Source: RBG-16-64-43 sp035288225 (GTDB lineage: Bacteria; Chloroflexota; Anaerolineae; Anaerolineales; RBG-16-64-43). From it: DNA of 64,000 bases. The stretch lies in contig DATEAT010000007.1 of assembly GCA_035288225.1 (NCBI GenBank), forward strand, positions 12,701 through 76,700, written 5' to 3'. Both the position numbers and the translations under genes were made by a program. Under the pieces are notes generated by a model. That model had not been told where the DNA came from. It worked only from the letters and a program-made list of their open reading frames with translations, and did not search any database. Shown here one piece after another: positions 46,075 to 54,804 of this stretch. The stretch's first letter is position 1. Each line of letters begins with the position of its first letter.

Positions 46075-47450
46075 GCCTGCGCGAGCTTCCCTCGGTTGAT
46101 GTGCTTCTACAGCAGCCCCACACGCGCCGCCTGACCGAGGCCTACGGGCGCGATCTCACCCTGGATGCGTTGCGCAGCGCGCTGCAAGGCGCGCGGGATG
46201 CCGTACGCGCCGGGCAACCCGTTCCATCGGCCGAGGTGCTCCTCGAAAGCGCACAGCGGAACCTGGCCGAGTGGACCGCTCCCAGCCTGGTGCCGGTGAT
46301 CAATGCCACCGGCGTCATCCTGCACACCAACCTCGGCCGCGCGCCGCTCAGCGCCTCCGCCCTGCGCGCCATGCTGCAGGTGGCACAGGGCTACGCCACC
46401 CTCGAATACGACCTGCCCTCCGGCCAGCGCGGCACGCGCACGGCGCATGCCGAACGATTGCTCACCCGCCTCACCGGCGCTGAAGCCGCACTGGTCGTCA
46501 ACAACAATGCCGGGGCCGTCCTGCTCGCGCTCACTGCCCTCGCCAAGGGGCGCGAGGTGATCATTGCCCGCTCGCAGCTGGTCGAGGTTGGCGGGGGGTT
46601 CCGCATCCCGGACGTCATGCGCCAGTCGGGCGCGCGCCTGGTCGAGGTGGGTACAAGCAATCGCACGCACCCGGCCGACTTCAAAGAAGCACTCGGCGCG
46701 CGCACAGCAATGCTGCTGCGTGCGCACCATTCGAACTTCCGCCTGGTCGGGTTCACGAGTGAGCCGACACTGGCCGAGATGGCGGAGGTGGCGGCGGCAC
46801 ATCAGGTGCCTGTGGTGGACGACCTGGGCTCGGGTGCGCTGCTCGATACCGCGGCCTTCGGATTGGGCCACGAACCCATGGTCCAGGAATCGCTCGCGGC
46901 GGGCGCGGCGCTGGTGATGTTCTCGGGCGATAAACTGCTGGGCGGCCCGCAAGCTGGAATCCTGGTCGGGCACGAGGCGTTGATGGCACGCCTGCGCAAG
47001 CATCCGCTGGCGCGCGCGCTGCGCGCCGACAAGTTGTGCCTGGCGGCGCTGGAAGCCACGCTGCTCCACTATGCCCGCGGCGAGGCCCTTCAGGCGCTGC
47101 CCGTGTGGCAGATGATCGCCGCGCCGCTCACCACGCTGCGCGTGCGCGCCGAGCGCTGGGCGGCCGAGCTCGGACAGGGACAGGCGATCGAGAGCCGCTC
47201 CACCGTGGGCGGTGGCAGCCTGCCCGAAGAAACGCTGCCCACCTGGGCGCTGGCCCTTACGCTGCCCAAGCCGCAGACGGTGCTCGCGCGCCTTCGCCAG
47301 GCGAGCCCGCCGATCATCGCCCGCGTGGAGGAGCAGCGCGTGCTGCTCGACCCGCGCACCGTTTTGCCGGATCAGGATGAGATGCTCCTGCGCCAGCTGG
47401 CCGAGGTGCTCGCGGCCTCCACGACTACACAGACAGGGAAGGCGTCATGA
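46071..47450 (+). CDS. selA: L-seryl-tRNA(Sec) selenium transferase
   Basis: SelA turns seryl-tRNA(Sec) into selenocysteyl-tRNA(Sec) using selenophosphate and PLP. The 459-residue protein shows the bacterial family pattern: LRELPSVDVLL at the start, VINATGVILHTNLGRAPLS, YATLEYDLPSGQRGTR, VVNNNAGAVLLAL, VEVGTSNRTHPADF and VVDDLGSGALLD. The PLP-binding Lys is in MFSGDKLLGGPQAGI. Length and order are typical. It is evidence that this genome decodes UGA as selenocysteine, which supports the two selenoprotein hdrA genes about 15-20 kb away. selB, selC and selD are not in the window. It overlaps the genes on both sides by four bases. Confidence 0.95.
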   Translation: MSLRELPSVDVLLQQPHTRRLTEAYGRDLTLDALRSALQGARDAVRAGQPVPSAEVLLESAQRNLAEWTAPSLVPVINATGVILHTNLGRAPLSASALRAMLQVAQGYATLEYDLPSGQRGTRTAHAERLLTRLTGAEAALVVNNNAGAVLLALTALAKGREVIIARSQLVEVGGGFRIPDVMRQSGARLVEVGTSNRTHPADFKEALGARTAMLLRAHHSNFRLVGFTSEPTLAEMAEVAAAHQVPVVDDLGSGALLDTAAFGLGHEPMVQESLAAGAALVMFSGDKLLGGPQAGILVGHEALMARLRKHPLARALRADKLCLAALEATLLHYARGEALQALPVWQMIAAPLTTLRVRAERWAAELGQGQAIESRSTVGGGSLPEETLPTWALALTLPKPQTVLARLRQASPPIIARVEEQRVLLDPRTVLPDQDEMLLRQLAEVLAASTTTQTGKAS

Positions 47451-48784
47451 AATCGGACCTCGATCGGTTGATGGGCGAACGCAACCTCGACGGCCTGTGG
47501 GTCACCGGCCCGGGATTGCACAACCCGGCCATGAGCTATTTCACCGGCCTCGCGCATCTCACCCGCGCCGACCTGGTGAAGCCGCGCGGGCAGGAACCCG
47601 TGCTCTACTACTTCGCGATGGAACGCGACAACGCGATAGCCACCGGGCTGCGCACCAAGAATATCAACGACTACGACCCGCTGCGCCTGCTGCGCGAGGC
47701 GCGCGGCAACCGGGCGCGCGCCATGGCCGCTCGACTTAAGCTCAGTTTTGAAGATCTCGGCTTGCGCGGGCGGGTCGGCGTCTACGGCACGGTGGATGCT
47801 GCGCTGCCATTGGCCGTGGCGAAGGAATTACATTCGCACATGCCCGAGGTGACGCTGGTCGGCGAGGGTGAAGACACGCTGCTCATCGCCGCGCGCGCCA
47901 CCAAGGACGAGGCGGAGATCGAGCGCATCCGCCAGGTGGGGCGCGCCACAACCGCCGTCATGGCGCGCACCGCCGAATACCTCACCACGCGCCGCGTGCG
48001 CGGGGATATGCTCCTTCGCGAAGACGGCCAGGTGCTGGCCGTGCGCGATGTCAAGGCGCGCATCAAGGCCTGGTGTATGGAACTCGGTCTGGAAGACAGC
48101 GAAGGAGTCATTTTCGCCATCGGGCGCGACGGCGGCGTACCACACTCCAGCGGCAAGCCGGACGATCCGATTCGCACCGGCCAGCCGATCGTGTTCGACT
48201 TCTTCCCGCAGGAGAGTGGCGGGGGCTACTTCTACGACATCACCCGCACCTGGTGCCTGGATCATGCGCCGCAGGAGGTCGAAGAACTCTACCGGCAGGT
48301 GCAGGGCGCCTATCAACTGGCACTCGACAGCTTCACACCCGGCATGCTGTGCCGGTTTGCCCAGCGCCGTGTGTGCGAGTACTTCGAAGCCCTGGGACAC
48401 CCGACCTTGCTCAGCAACACGACGACCGAGGTGGGTTATGTGCATACACTGGGGCACGGGGTCGGGCTGAACATTCACGAGAGCCCGGCCTTCGCCGACA
48501 TCGAGCAGAACAACGACCGGCTCGAGCCGGGTATGGTTTTCACCCTCGAGCCAGGGTTGTACTACCCGGAGCGTGGAATGGGCGTGCGCCTGGAGGACAC
48601 TTTGGTCATCGGACGCGACGCGCAGATCGAGGTGCTGGCGGAGTATCCGATGGACTTGGTGCTGCCGATGCGCAAAGCTGTGCGGGCGGGCGCCTCGCGC
48701 GCCAAGCCTGCCAAGCCTCCCTCGGCCAAGCCCGCCCGCACGATCAAACGCGCAACCGGGCGCGCCAAACCACGCCGCCGCTGA
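47447..48784 (+). CDS. M24 family aminopeptidase (Xaa-Pro-type)
   Basis: A 445-residue metallopeptidase of the creatinase/prolidase fold. The N-terminal non-catalytic domain runs to about 165. The catalytic domain supplies the five metal ligands: Asp in VFDFFPQESGG, Asp in YFYDITRTW, His in TLGHGVGLNIHE, Glu in FTLEPGLYY and Glu in GVRLEDTLVI. A Lys/Ala/Arg-rich tail of about 40 residues after residue 400 is unusual and probably disordered. GGAAGG precedes the ATG, which overlaps the selA stop. The exact substrate (Xaa-Pro dipeptides or longer peptides) is not resolved. Confidence 0.85.
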   Translation: MKSDLDRLMGERNLDGLWVTGPGLHNPAMSYFTGLAHLTRADLVKPRGQEPVLYYFAMERDNAIATGLRTKNINDYDPLRLLREARGNRARAMAARLKLSFEDLGLRGRVGVYGTVDAALPLAVAKELHSHMPEVTLVGEGEDTLLIAARATKDEAEIERIRQVGRATTAVMARTAEYLTTRRVRGDMLLREDGQVLAVRDVKARIKAWCMELGLEDSEGVIFAIGRDGGVPHSSGKPDDPIRTGQPIVFDFFPQESGGGYFYDITRTWCLDHAPQEVEELYRQVQGAYQLALDSFTPGMLCRFAQRRVCEYFEALGHPTLLSNTTTEVGYVHTLGHGVGLNIHESPAFADIEQNNDRLEPGMVFTLEPGLYYPERGMGVRLEDTLVIGRDAQIEVLAEYPMDLVLPMRKAVRAGASRAKPAKPPSAKPARTIKRATGRAKPRRR

Positions 48785-48810
48785 TCCCCTGCGCCGAATG
48801 AGTGCCGCCG

Positions 48811-49881
48811 ATGCCTGAGAAGAAGAGCAAAGGAAGACCTGACCCCGTCCGTGTGCTGGGCATCGAAACCTCGTGCGACGAGACCGCGGCTGCGGTCGTC
48901 GAGGACGGTCGCATCATCCATTCCAACATCATCGCCTCCCAGGTTGAACTGCACGCGCCCTACGGAGGCGTCTTCCCCGAAGTCGCTGCGCGCCGTCACA
49001 TCGAGGTCATCGGGCCGGTCATCACACAGGCGCTGAGCCAGGCCCACATTGGCGTGAGCGACCTGGATGCCATTGCCGCCACGCGCGGCCCGGGCCTGGC
49101 CGGGTCGTTGGTCATCGGGCTGAACGCGGCCAAAGGCCTGGCGCTGGCCGCCGGGCTGCCGCTGATCGGAGTCAACCATCTCGAGGCGCATCTCTATTCG
49201 CTCTTGCTCCTCGACGACACCCATCCGGTGACCTTCCCGGTGGTGTGCCTGATCGTGTCGGGCGGGCATACCGAGATCATCCTCATGCTCGATCACGGCC
49301 GCTACCGCCGATTGGGCGCGACCCTGGATGATGCGGCCGGAGAGGCTTTCGACAAGGTGGCTCGCCTGCTGGGCCTGCCTTATCCCGGCGGCCCGGTCAT
49401 CGAACAGGTGGCGCGCAACGGGCGGGCCGAAGCCTACCGCTTCCCGCGCGCCTGGTTGGAGGGAACTTATGACTTCAGCTTCAGCGGCCTAAAGACCGCC
49501 GTGCTGCGTGTGGTGCGCAAGCTGCAACCCGAACTGAAGGCAGGCCTCGAGCCGCCGCGGGCCGGGTTGCCCATCCCCGATCTGGCGGCGTCCTTCCAGG
49601 CCGCCGTGGTGGACGTGCTGGTGACCAAGGCGGTGCAAGCGGTGAAAGAGTTCGAAGCGACGCAGCTCTTCGTGGCGGGCGGGGTCTCGGCCAACGTCGC
49701 CTTGCGCGAGGCGCTGCGCGCCGCTTCGCCTTGCCCGGTGCGCACTCCCACGCCCGATCTGTGCACCGACAATGCCGCGATGATTGCCGCCGCCGGCACA
49801 GCGCGCTTCCTCGCCGGGCAACGCGATTCCATGGATATCGACGTTTTGCCTGGGTGGACGCTGGAGACTCTCAGTGGGTAA
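48811..49881 (+). CDS. tsaD: tRNA N6-threonylcarbamoyladenosine transferase TsaD
   Basis: TsaD transfers the threonylcarbamoyl group to A37 of tRNAs that read ANN codons. The 356-residue protein starts with VLGIETSCDETAAAVVEDG. It has the metal-binding EVAARRHIEVI segment, GVNHLEAHLYSLL, LIVSGGHTEIILM, DDAAGEAFDKVARLLGLPYP and FVAGGVSANVALREAL. An in-frame GTG at 48802 is an alternative start adding three residues; neither has a strong ribosome binding site. The gene follows the peptidase by 26 bases and may be in the same operon. No tsaB or tsaE is nearby. Confidence 0.95.
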   Translation: MPEKKSKGRPDPVRVLGIETSCDETAAAVVEDGRIIHSNIIASQVELHAPYGGVFPEVAARRHIEVIGPVITQALSQAHIGVSDLDAIAATRGPGLAGSLVIGLNAAKGLALAAGLPLIGVNHLEAHLYSLLLLDDTHPVTFPVVCLIVSGGHTEIILMLDHGRYRRLGATLDDAAGEAFDKVARLLGLPYPGGPVIEQVARNGRAEAYRFPRAWLEGTYDFSFSGLKTAVLRVVRKLQPELKAGLEPPRAGLPIPDLAASFQAAVVDVLVTKAVQAVKEFEATQLFVAGGVSANVALREALRAASPCPVRTPTPDLCTDNAAMIAAAGTARFLAGQRDSMDIDVLPGWTLETLSG

Positions 49882-49899
49882 GACGTAGGGCGATCGGCA

Positions 49900-49928
49900 T
49901 TGACACGCCCTGCGCGAGGTTTTATACT
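49900..49928 (+). promoter_or_regulatory. Strong sigma-70-type promoter
   Basis: TTGACA (49900-49905) and TATACT (49923-49928) are 17 bases apart. It is the best promoter match in the window and stands just upstream of the leader ORF at 49963. Confidence 0.85.
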
Positions 49929-49962
49929 TGAGAGGCAAGCTGGAACGAGGAGGAAAACCGCC

Positions 49963-50001
49963 ATGAGCGGTCTGGCACACGGCACGAGGCTCACCGGCTG
50001 A
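49963..50001 (+). CDS. Putative 12-residue leader peptide
   Basis: A short ORF reading MSGLAHGTRLTG with a strong ribosome binding site (GAGGAGG, nine bases before the ATG). It lies between a strong promoter and an intrinsic terminator, and the next gene starts 61 bases after its stop. This arrangement is what translation-controlled attenuators look like. No run of one amino acid stands out, though Thr, Arg and His codons occur. It could also be a coincidental frame in a leader RNA. Confidence 0.5.
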   Translation: MSGLAHGTRLTG

Positions 50002-50003
50002 CG

Positions 50004-50034
50004 AGGCACCGGGTCTCCCCGCGTGCCTTTTTGT
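50004..50034 (+). terminator. Intrinsic terminator / attenuator ahead of the SWIM gene
   Basis: AGGCAC (50004-50009) pairs with GTGCCT (50023-50028) and the inner CGGG with CCCG (one bulged C), followed by TTTTTGTTT. It stands between the promoter and the gene at 50063, so it must be bypassed for that gene to be expressed. Confidence 0.75.
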
Positions 50035-50062
50035 TTCTTATCACCTTCCAAGGAGCCCGCGA

Positions 50063-50305
50063 ATGGACTATGGGATGATCGGCAAGATCGACAAGGCCAA
50101 GCGTTACGCCCAGGAGCCAGAGCGGTTCCACTTCGACGCCTTTGCACTAGTATTCCACGGCGATAACAACGATCACAAGCTGAGCTATGCGCAGGGCAAA
50201 TGGGATTGCGATTGTGAGTTCTTCAAACGGCGCGGCGTGTGCAGCCACACCATGGCGCTGGAACGCATGCTGGAGAAGATGCTGGCGGTGAAGGAAGCCG
50301 TTTAG
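50063..50305 (+). CDS. SWIM zinc-finger protein
   Basis: An 80-residue cytosolic protein with one SWIM zinc-binding motif, CxCx(n)CxH, in DCDCEFFKRRGVCSHTMALE, preceded by a beta-rich stretch (FHFDAFALVFHGDNNDHKLS). SWIM domains bind DNA or protein and are usually part of larger ATPases or transposases; free-standing ones are known but not characterised. AAGGAGCCC precedes the ATG. The upstream promoter, leader ORF and terminator suggest that expression is conditional. A perfect hairpin follows the gene. Confidence 0.8.
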   Translation: MDYGMIGKIDKAKRYAQEPERFHFDAFALVFHGDNNDHKLSYAQGKWDCDCEFFKRRGVCSHTMALERMLEKMLAVKEAV

Positions 50306-50395
50306 CCGCGGCACTCGCGGGGCCGCCGACCTCGGTGCGCCTGCGCGCCGCTTGCGGGCGGCGTGTGCCTACGAACGTAAAGCATTCGTGAATCA

Positions 50396-50430
50396 AAGGA
50401 CGAACGCCGACGGCGTTCGTCCTTCTTCTT
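50396..50430 (+). terminator. Terminator after the SWIM gene
   Basis: A perfect 13-base-pair stem (50396-50408 with 50412-50424) has a GAC loop and is followed by CTTCTTTG. It separates the plus-strand SWIM gene from the convergent ccm cluster and could serve both. Confidence 0.75.
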
Positions 50431-50463
50431 TGTGGATGTGCTGCACGCCGATCCCGGCGCGGG

Positions 50464-50625
50464 CTACTTCTTCTCCCCCCGTTCGACCTCAGCCAGCCAA
50501 CGTTCCTCGCGCGCCAGCGCGCGCCAGCGCACCATCAGGCTGATCACATACAGCAGCAGCCCGCCCAGGATGACGGTGTAGCCCGCAATCAAGTAGGCTC
50601 GGGTGTCGGGAATCGTTTCAATCAT
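50464..50625 (-). CDS. ccmD: CcmD-like haem exporter subunit
   Basis: A 53-residue, single-helix membrane protein, too short for most gene finders. It reads MIETIPDTRAYLIAGYTVIL at the start, then a helix and a basic, charged tail (VRWRALAREERWLAEVERGE). This size, topology and position directly after ccmC fit CcmD, which helps release holo-CcmE from the CcmABC complex. GAGGAGG precedes the ATG. It is the last gene of the ccm cluster. Confidence 0.75.
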   Translation of the reverse strand: MIETIPDTRAYLIAGYTVILGGLLLYVISLMVRWRALAREERWLAEVERGEKK

Positions 50626-50634
50626 TGCGCCTCC

Positions 50635-51342
50635 TCAGGCCGCGGCCAGTTCCGCGCGGCGCATCTCGAGCGCTTCCGCGCGACGCGCCAGGCGCACCCG
50701 ATGCAGGAGCAGCGCGAAGTACAGCACCGAGAACGCCAGCAAGCTGATCATGAAGGTCTGCAGCATGGGCGGGGTCATGTCGAAGGCGCCTTGCGCCGCG
50801 GCATCGCCCGAGCCGATGACCACCGGATGGATTGTGCGCAGAAAGCGGATCGAGAGAAAAGTGATCGGCACGGTGAGCACGCCGACGATGGCATACACCG
50901 CACCGAAGCGCGCTCGGCGCTCGGGGTCTTCGACCCCCTGGCGCAGGAGCACGTAGGCGGCGTAGACCAGCTCCATGATGGTGGTCGTCACCAGGCGCGG
51001 ATCCCAGGTCCACCAAGTGTTCCACACCGGGCGCGCCCAGATCGACCCGCTGAGAATGGCGATCAGGCCAAACACCATGCCGATCTCCACCGACGACACG
51101 CCGACCAAATCCCAGGTGCGGGTGCGCCGCATGAGGTAGGTCACGCCGGCCACGGCCGCCACCACAAATGACAACATGCCCACCCAGGCTGAGGCCACGT
51201 GGAAATAGAACACGCGCTGCACCTCGCCCATCACGCGCTCGCGCGGGGCGTAAAGAAAGACCAGGCAACCCGCGGCCAGCACGAGCAGGATGGCGGCTGC
51301 GGTCAGGATCTTCAGCCCGAGCGACATCTTCTGATCAGTCAT
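50635..51342 (-). CDS. ccmC: CcmC haem exporter / haem-handling protein
   Basis: CcmC loads haem onto CcmE at the outer face of the membrane. The 235-residue protein has six predicted helices and the Trp-rich haem-binding signature WNTWWTWDPRLVTTTIMELV. Flanking His residues lie in VFYFHVASAWVG and FLRTIHPVVIG. The start at 51342 is chosen for its GGGAGG site; a 30-codon longer frame lacks similarity. It lies between ccmB and ccmD on the same strand. Confidence 0.93.
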   Translation of the reverse strand: MTDQKMSLGLKILTAAAILLVLAAGCLVFLYAPRERVMGEVQRVFYFHVASAWVGMLSFVVAAVAGVTYLMRRTRTWDLVGVSSVEIGMVFGLIAILSGSIWARPVWNTWWTWDPRLVTTTIMELVYAAYVLLRQGVEDPERRARFGAVYAIVGVLTVPITFLSIRFLRTIHPVVIGSGDAAAQGAFDMTPPMLQTFMISLLAFSVLYFALLLHRVRLARRAEALEMRRAELAAA

Positions 51343-51388
51343 CCTCGCCTCCCTTGACCCGTCGATCGCCCTCCACGCGGCGATCGTC

Positions 51389-52105
51389 CTATTCCTCCAC
51401 CACGAAGTCGAACACCATATAGCCCGCCGCAACGAAGATCACATCGCAGGCAATGAGCAGGTTGAGCCACGGCCAGATCTCCTCCATGGGCACGCCCTGG
51501 AGCACGCCGGTGCTTGCCTTGACGGCAGAGATGATTACCGGCAGCACGACCGGGAAAAGCAGGATCGGCAGCAGCACGTCGCGCGTGCGTGCCTGCACGG
51601 CCATCGCAGAAAGCAGCGTGCCCAGTGCGACGTAGCCGACCGAGCCAAGTGCCACCACCAGAAGCAACAGAGGCTGGAACAGGTTGACGTTGTACAGCGC
51701 GCTGTAGACCGGCAGGACGAGAATCTCCATGATGGCCATGAAGACCAGGTTGCCCAGCGCCTTGCCGAAATAGATGGCGCTGCGGTCGACCGGCGCCAGC
51801 AGCAGTCCCTCCAGGCAGCCCCCGTCGCGCTCGAGGGCCAGCGAGCGGTTGAGGCCGAGCGTTCCGGCGAAAGCAAAGGTGACCCACAACACGCCGGCGG
51901 TCACGCTCTGGCGCGCGCGCACATCCAGCTCGAGGGCGAAGTTGAATACCAGCACGACCAGCAGCGCGAATACCAGCATGCCGCTGATCAGCTCTTTGCT
52001 GCGCAACTCGGCGGCCAGATCTTTCCACACAATGGCGGCCACGGCGCGCACGAACCCGCCGCGCGCAGTGCGCGCTATGGGCAGGGCGCGCTCACCGGCG
52101 GGCAT
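51389..52105 (-). CDS. ccmB: CcmB, haem exporter permease
   Basis: The membrane subunit paired with the ATPase CcmA. A 238-residue protein with six predicted helices. It has VWKDLAAELRSKELISGMLV near the start, LGLNRSLALERDGGCLEGLL and GYVALGTLLSAMAVQARTRD, all typical of CcmB. The start at 52105 has GGAGGCGG upstream and overlaps the end of ccmA by 14 bases. Confidence 0.92.
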   Translation of the reverse strand: MPAGERALPIARTARGGFVRAVAAIVWKDLAAELRSKELISGMLVFALLVVLVFNFALELDVRARQSVTAGVLWVTFAFAGTLGLNRSLALERDGGCLEGLLLAPVDRSAIYFGKALGNLVFMAIMEILVLPVYSALYNVNLFQPLLLLVVALGSVGYVALGTLLSAMAVQARTRDVLLPILLFPVVLPVIISAVKASTGVLQGVPMEEIWPWLNLLIACDVIFVAAGYMVFDFVVEE

Positions 52106-52799
52106 TGACCGCCTCCTGGTAGAGCGAGGGCAGCCGGTCGAGGGCGAACTCGCCGCGCCGCCAACTGGCGGCAATCGCGCCGCGCGAGAGCACATCCACG
52201 CGATCCCCGAGCGCGGCGGCACGCAGCAAATCGTGCGAGGTCATCACGATCGTGCGCCCGGCGGCAGAGGTGGCCCGCAGCAGATCATCCAGCAGCTCGC
52301 CGGCCTGCTGATCGAGGCCGGTGTAGGGCTCGTCGAAGAGCAGTACCTGCGGTTCGTGCAACAGGGCGCGCGCCAGCGAGAGACGCTGCTGCATCCCCCG
52401 CGAGAAGGAACGAACCGGGTCGCGCCGGCGCGCCGCCAGACCCACCTGGTCGAGGGCTTTCTCCACACGCGCCTCGAGATCAACGAGCCCGTACATTCGC
52501 CCGTAGAAGCGCAGATTCTGTTCGGCCGAGAGGTCGCCGTACAGCAAAGGCTGGTGCGACAGCACGCCGATGCGCCGGCGCACCTCGGCGGCCTCCTGCG
52601 GCAGGCGGCACCCGGCCACGCGCACTTCGCCGAAGGCGGGGCGCACCAGGGAGGCCAAGATGCGAATGAGGGTCGTCTTGCCGGCCCCATTCGGTCCGAG
52701 CAAAACGACGAACTCGCCCGCCGCGACCCGGAAGTTGAGCTTGCGCAGCACCACGCGCGGGCCGAAGGCCTTGGTAAGGTTGCGCACCTCGATGGTCAT
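52092..52799 (-). CDS. ccmA: CcmA, haem exporter ATPase
   Basis: The ATP-binding subunit of the Ccm ABC transporter that powers release of haem-loaded CcmE. The 235-residue protein has Walker A LGPNGAGKTTLIRILA, a Q-loop region SHQPLLYGDLSAEQN, the signature FSRGMQQRLSLARALLHE, Walker B VLLFDEPYTGLDQQ and the switch His in TIVMTSHDLLRA. It starts inside the stop of the cytochrome gene (ATGA overlap). Confidence 0.93.
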   Translation of the reverse strand: MTIEVRNLTKAFGPRVVLRKLNFRVAAGEFVVLLGPNGAGKTTLIRILASLVRPAFGEVRVAGCRLPQEAAEVRRRIGVLSHQPLLYGDLSAEQNLRFYGRMYGLVDLEARVEKALDQVGLAARRRDPVRSFSRGMQQRLSLARALLHEPQVLLFDEPYTGLDQQAGELLDDLLRATSAAGRTIVMTSHDLLRAAALGDRVDVLSRGAIAASWRRGEFALDRLPSLYQEAVNARR

Positions 52800-54778
52800 G
52801 GCGTCTTGCCATCCTCGAGTTCCATCAGCCGTTCCTTGAGGGCTGCGCGGCGGGTTGTGTACTCGCTCTCCTTCACCCGGCCGGCCTGATTGTCGTCATC
52901 CAGATCGGCGAGAGATTGGAGCAGCTTCTCGCGTTCCTCGTGTGGCCCGGCCTCATCATCCGCCCCAGCGTCATCATCGCGGCGCGAGCGCCACCAGCCC
53001 CACAGGCCGGCGCCGATCAGCACCCCACCTAGCACCACGGCTGCGATGATTAGTTCGTTGCCCTCCGCGCCCGCGGCGTTCGAGGCAGCCGCCGGTTTGC
53101 CCGCGAGCGTGAGGGTCAGCGTCTGTCCTGCGGCCAGCGCGCCGCCGGAATACGTGCGGTAGGCCACGCCCTCGATCTGGCGCACCCCGGAGTCCTGCAG
53201 TGCCTCGCTCTCCACGCGCATCCCGTCGGGCACGACGATGATTTCGCCCGAGACCGGATAGCGAACCGGGAACTCCAACTTAGCGCTGCGCGTGTAAGGA
53301 ATATCAAACGAGAACACGACCTGGTGCGAGCCCTGGCCGGGGATCACCGCCAGCGTATCGGCAAACCCTGTCTCAGTCTGGATGTAGCGTCCGCCCAGTT
53401 CACCCTCTTGCATCTGCAGGTTGACCGCGGCCTTAGGCAAATCGAAGAACAGTGTGCCCTCGCCTGTGCCGGCGGCCGCCAGCGCGTGCGAATCTGAATT
53501 CGAAAGGAGCGCCAGTGCGCCGACGCGCACCACATCCTGGCCAGCCACGGGCTCGAGGAAGAGGTGTAGGCGGTCGATGCTGATACCCGTCGCGTCGCGG
53601 GTGGTGTCGTAGAGGGTGACGTTCAACTCGAGCGTGCTCTCGCCAGCAAGGGCTTGCGCCACCTCCGAGAAGTACGACACGCCGAGGTAGTCTGCTTCGA
53701 TGATCACCGCACGCTGCGGCGAGAATTCCACGCCATCGAATTGGAAGCGGCCTTGGCTGTCGGTCTGCCCGGTGAGAGGATCCAATTCCTGCGTCCCCTC
53801 AAAGCGGCGCAGCGAGATCGCGAGATTCGCCATGGGCTGCTGGGTGGTGCCGTTGAGCACCTTCCCGCTGACCTCAGCCACGGCTGAGATGCCCTCCGGC
53901 AATGTGGCGGCCGGCGTCTCGCTGCCAGCCAGGTCCGTCGCGATCGCGACGACCGAGCCGGGTGTGTAGCTCAGGCTGCGTACAAAGCTCACCAGGCTCC
54001 ACCGTTCATCATCGCTGAGGGTCGTGCCAAGGGCGGGCATGCCTTGTACGTTGCCCTCGCCGATCAGGGTGAAGATGTCTTGCGCGCTGCGTTCGACCAA
54101 GGTCTGCGGCTGGCGCAAATCGCGCAGAGGAACTGTAACCGTGCCGGGCTGTGCACTATCGCCGGCGCCCTCGGGCCCATGGCACTCGGCGCAGCGGGCC
54201 TCGAAAAGTGCACGCGCTGGTTGGAGATCATTCGCACCTTGTGAGAGCGACATTGCATAGTAGGTCACGTTCCAGCGTTCAGCTGCGGTCAGGGCATTGC
54301 CGAAGGGCGGCATGAAGCGCGGCATATTGCCGACGGTGATCATGCTGAACCATTCGAGGGGCACAGCCGTGCGCCCAAGCTCGATGCTGCCGATCGCCGC
54401 GGGCGGATTCGAAAGCTGTGTGGCAAGCTCACCGTCGCCCAGGCCGCGCTCGCCATGGCATGCTGCGCAGCGGTCGAGAAAGATCGCGCGGCCTGCCTGC
54501 AGGTCGATCGATGGCGGCGGCTCAACCGGCTCGGGCGTGGCAGAGGGCCCAGGTGTGGGAGGTATTTCCGTCGCGGACGAGGCCGTCGCGGCGGCGGGCC
54601 GGGCGAGCCCGGGCGGCGGCGTGATGTCTTCCGAGAGCGAGCATCCCGCCAGCCCAAGAGGAAGGAGGATGGCCAAGGCCATAACGGCGAGAGGTCTACC
54701 GCGCGGCAGCGCCCGCTCGCGGCGCGGGCCGCCGGATCGGTCGTGTGCAGAGGGATGGCTTTGATGAAGGAAAGGCAC
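52796..54778 (-). CDS. Membrane-anchored di-haem c-type cytochrome with CcmI-like tail
   Basis: A large exported electron carrier encoded inside the ccm cluster. A lipoprotein-type signal (MALAILLPLGLAGC) is followed by a Pro/Ala/Thr linker and two cytochrome c domains, each with one CxxCH haem site (DRCAACHGERG and ARCAECHGPEG) and downstream Met residues. After about residue 300 comes a carboxypeptidase-regulatory-like Ig fold (VSGKVLNGTTQQPMANLAIS), a second beta domain and a membrane helix (IIAAVVLGGVLIGAGLWGWW). The cytoplasmic tail has SLADLDDDNQAGRVKESEYT, resembling CcmI. I chose the GTG at 54778, which gives a positively charged n-region; the ATG at 54682 is an alternative. About 660 residues. 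Confidence 0.8.
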   Translation of the reverse strand: MPFLHQSHPSAHDRSGGPRRERALPRGRPLAVMALAILLPLGLAGCSLSEDITPPPGLARPAAATASSATEIPPTPGPSATPEPVEPPPSIDLQAGRAIFLDRCAACHGERGLGDGELATQLSNPPAAIGSIELGRTAVPLEWFSMITVGNMPRFMPPFGNALTAAERWNVTYYAMSLSQGANDLQPARALFEARCAECHGPEGAGDSAQPGTVTVPLRDLRQPQTLVERSAQDIFTLIGEGNVQGMPALGTTLSDDERWSLVSFVRSLSYTPGSVVAIATDLAGSETPAATLPEGISAVAEVSGKVLNGTTQQPMANLAISLRRFEGTQELDPLTGQTDSQGRFQFDGVEFSPQRAVIIEADYLGVSYFSEVAQALAGESTLELNVTLYDTTRDATGISIDRLHLFLEPVAGQDVVRVGALALLSNSDSHALAAAGTGEGTLFFDLPKAAVNLQMQEGELGGRYIQTETGFADTLAVIPGQGSHQVVFSFDIPYTRSAKLEFPVRYPVSGEIIVVPDGMRVESEALQDSGVRQIEGVAYRTYSGGALAAGQTLTLTLAGKPAAASNAAGAEGNELIIAAVVLGGVLIGAGLWGWWRSRRDDDAGADDEAGPHEEREKLLQSLADLDDDNQAGRVKESEYTTRRAALKERLMELEDGKTP

Positions 54779-54804
54779 GGGAAACCTCGCTCGAGAGCGT
54801 TCGA

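Noticed and set aside
49882..50062. A tRNA or selC gene in the leader before the SWIM gene
   Set aside because: The structure lacks an acceptor stem, T-loop and CCA-type end. The promoter, small ORF and T-tract fit a leader with terminator instead.
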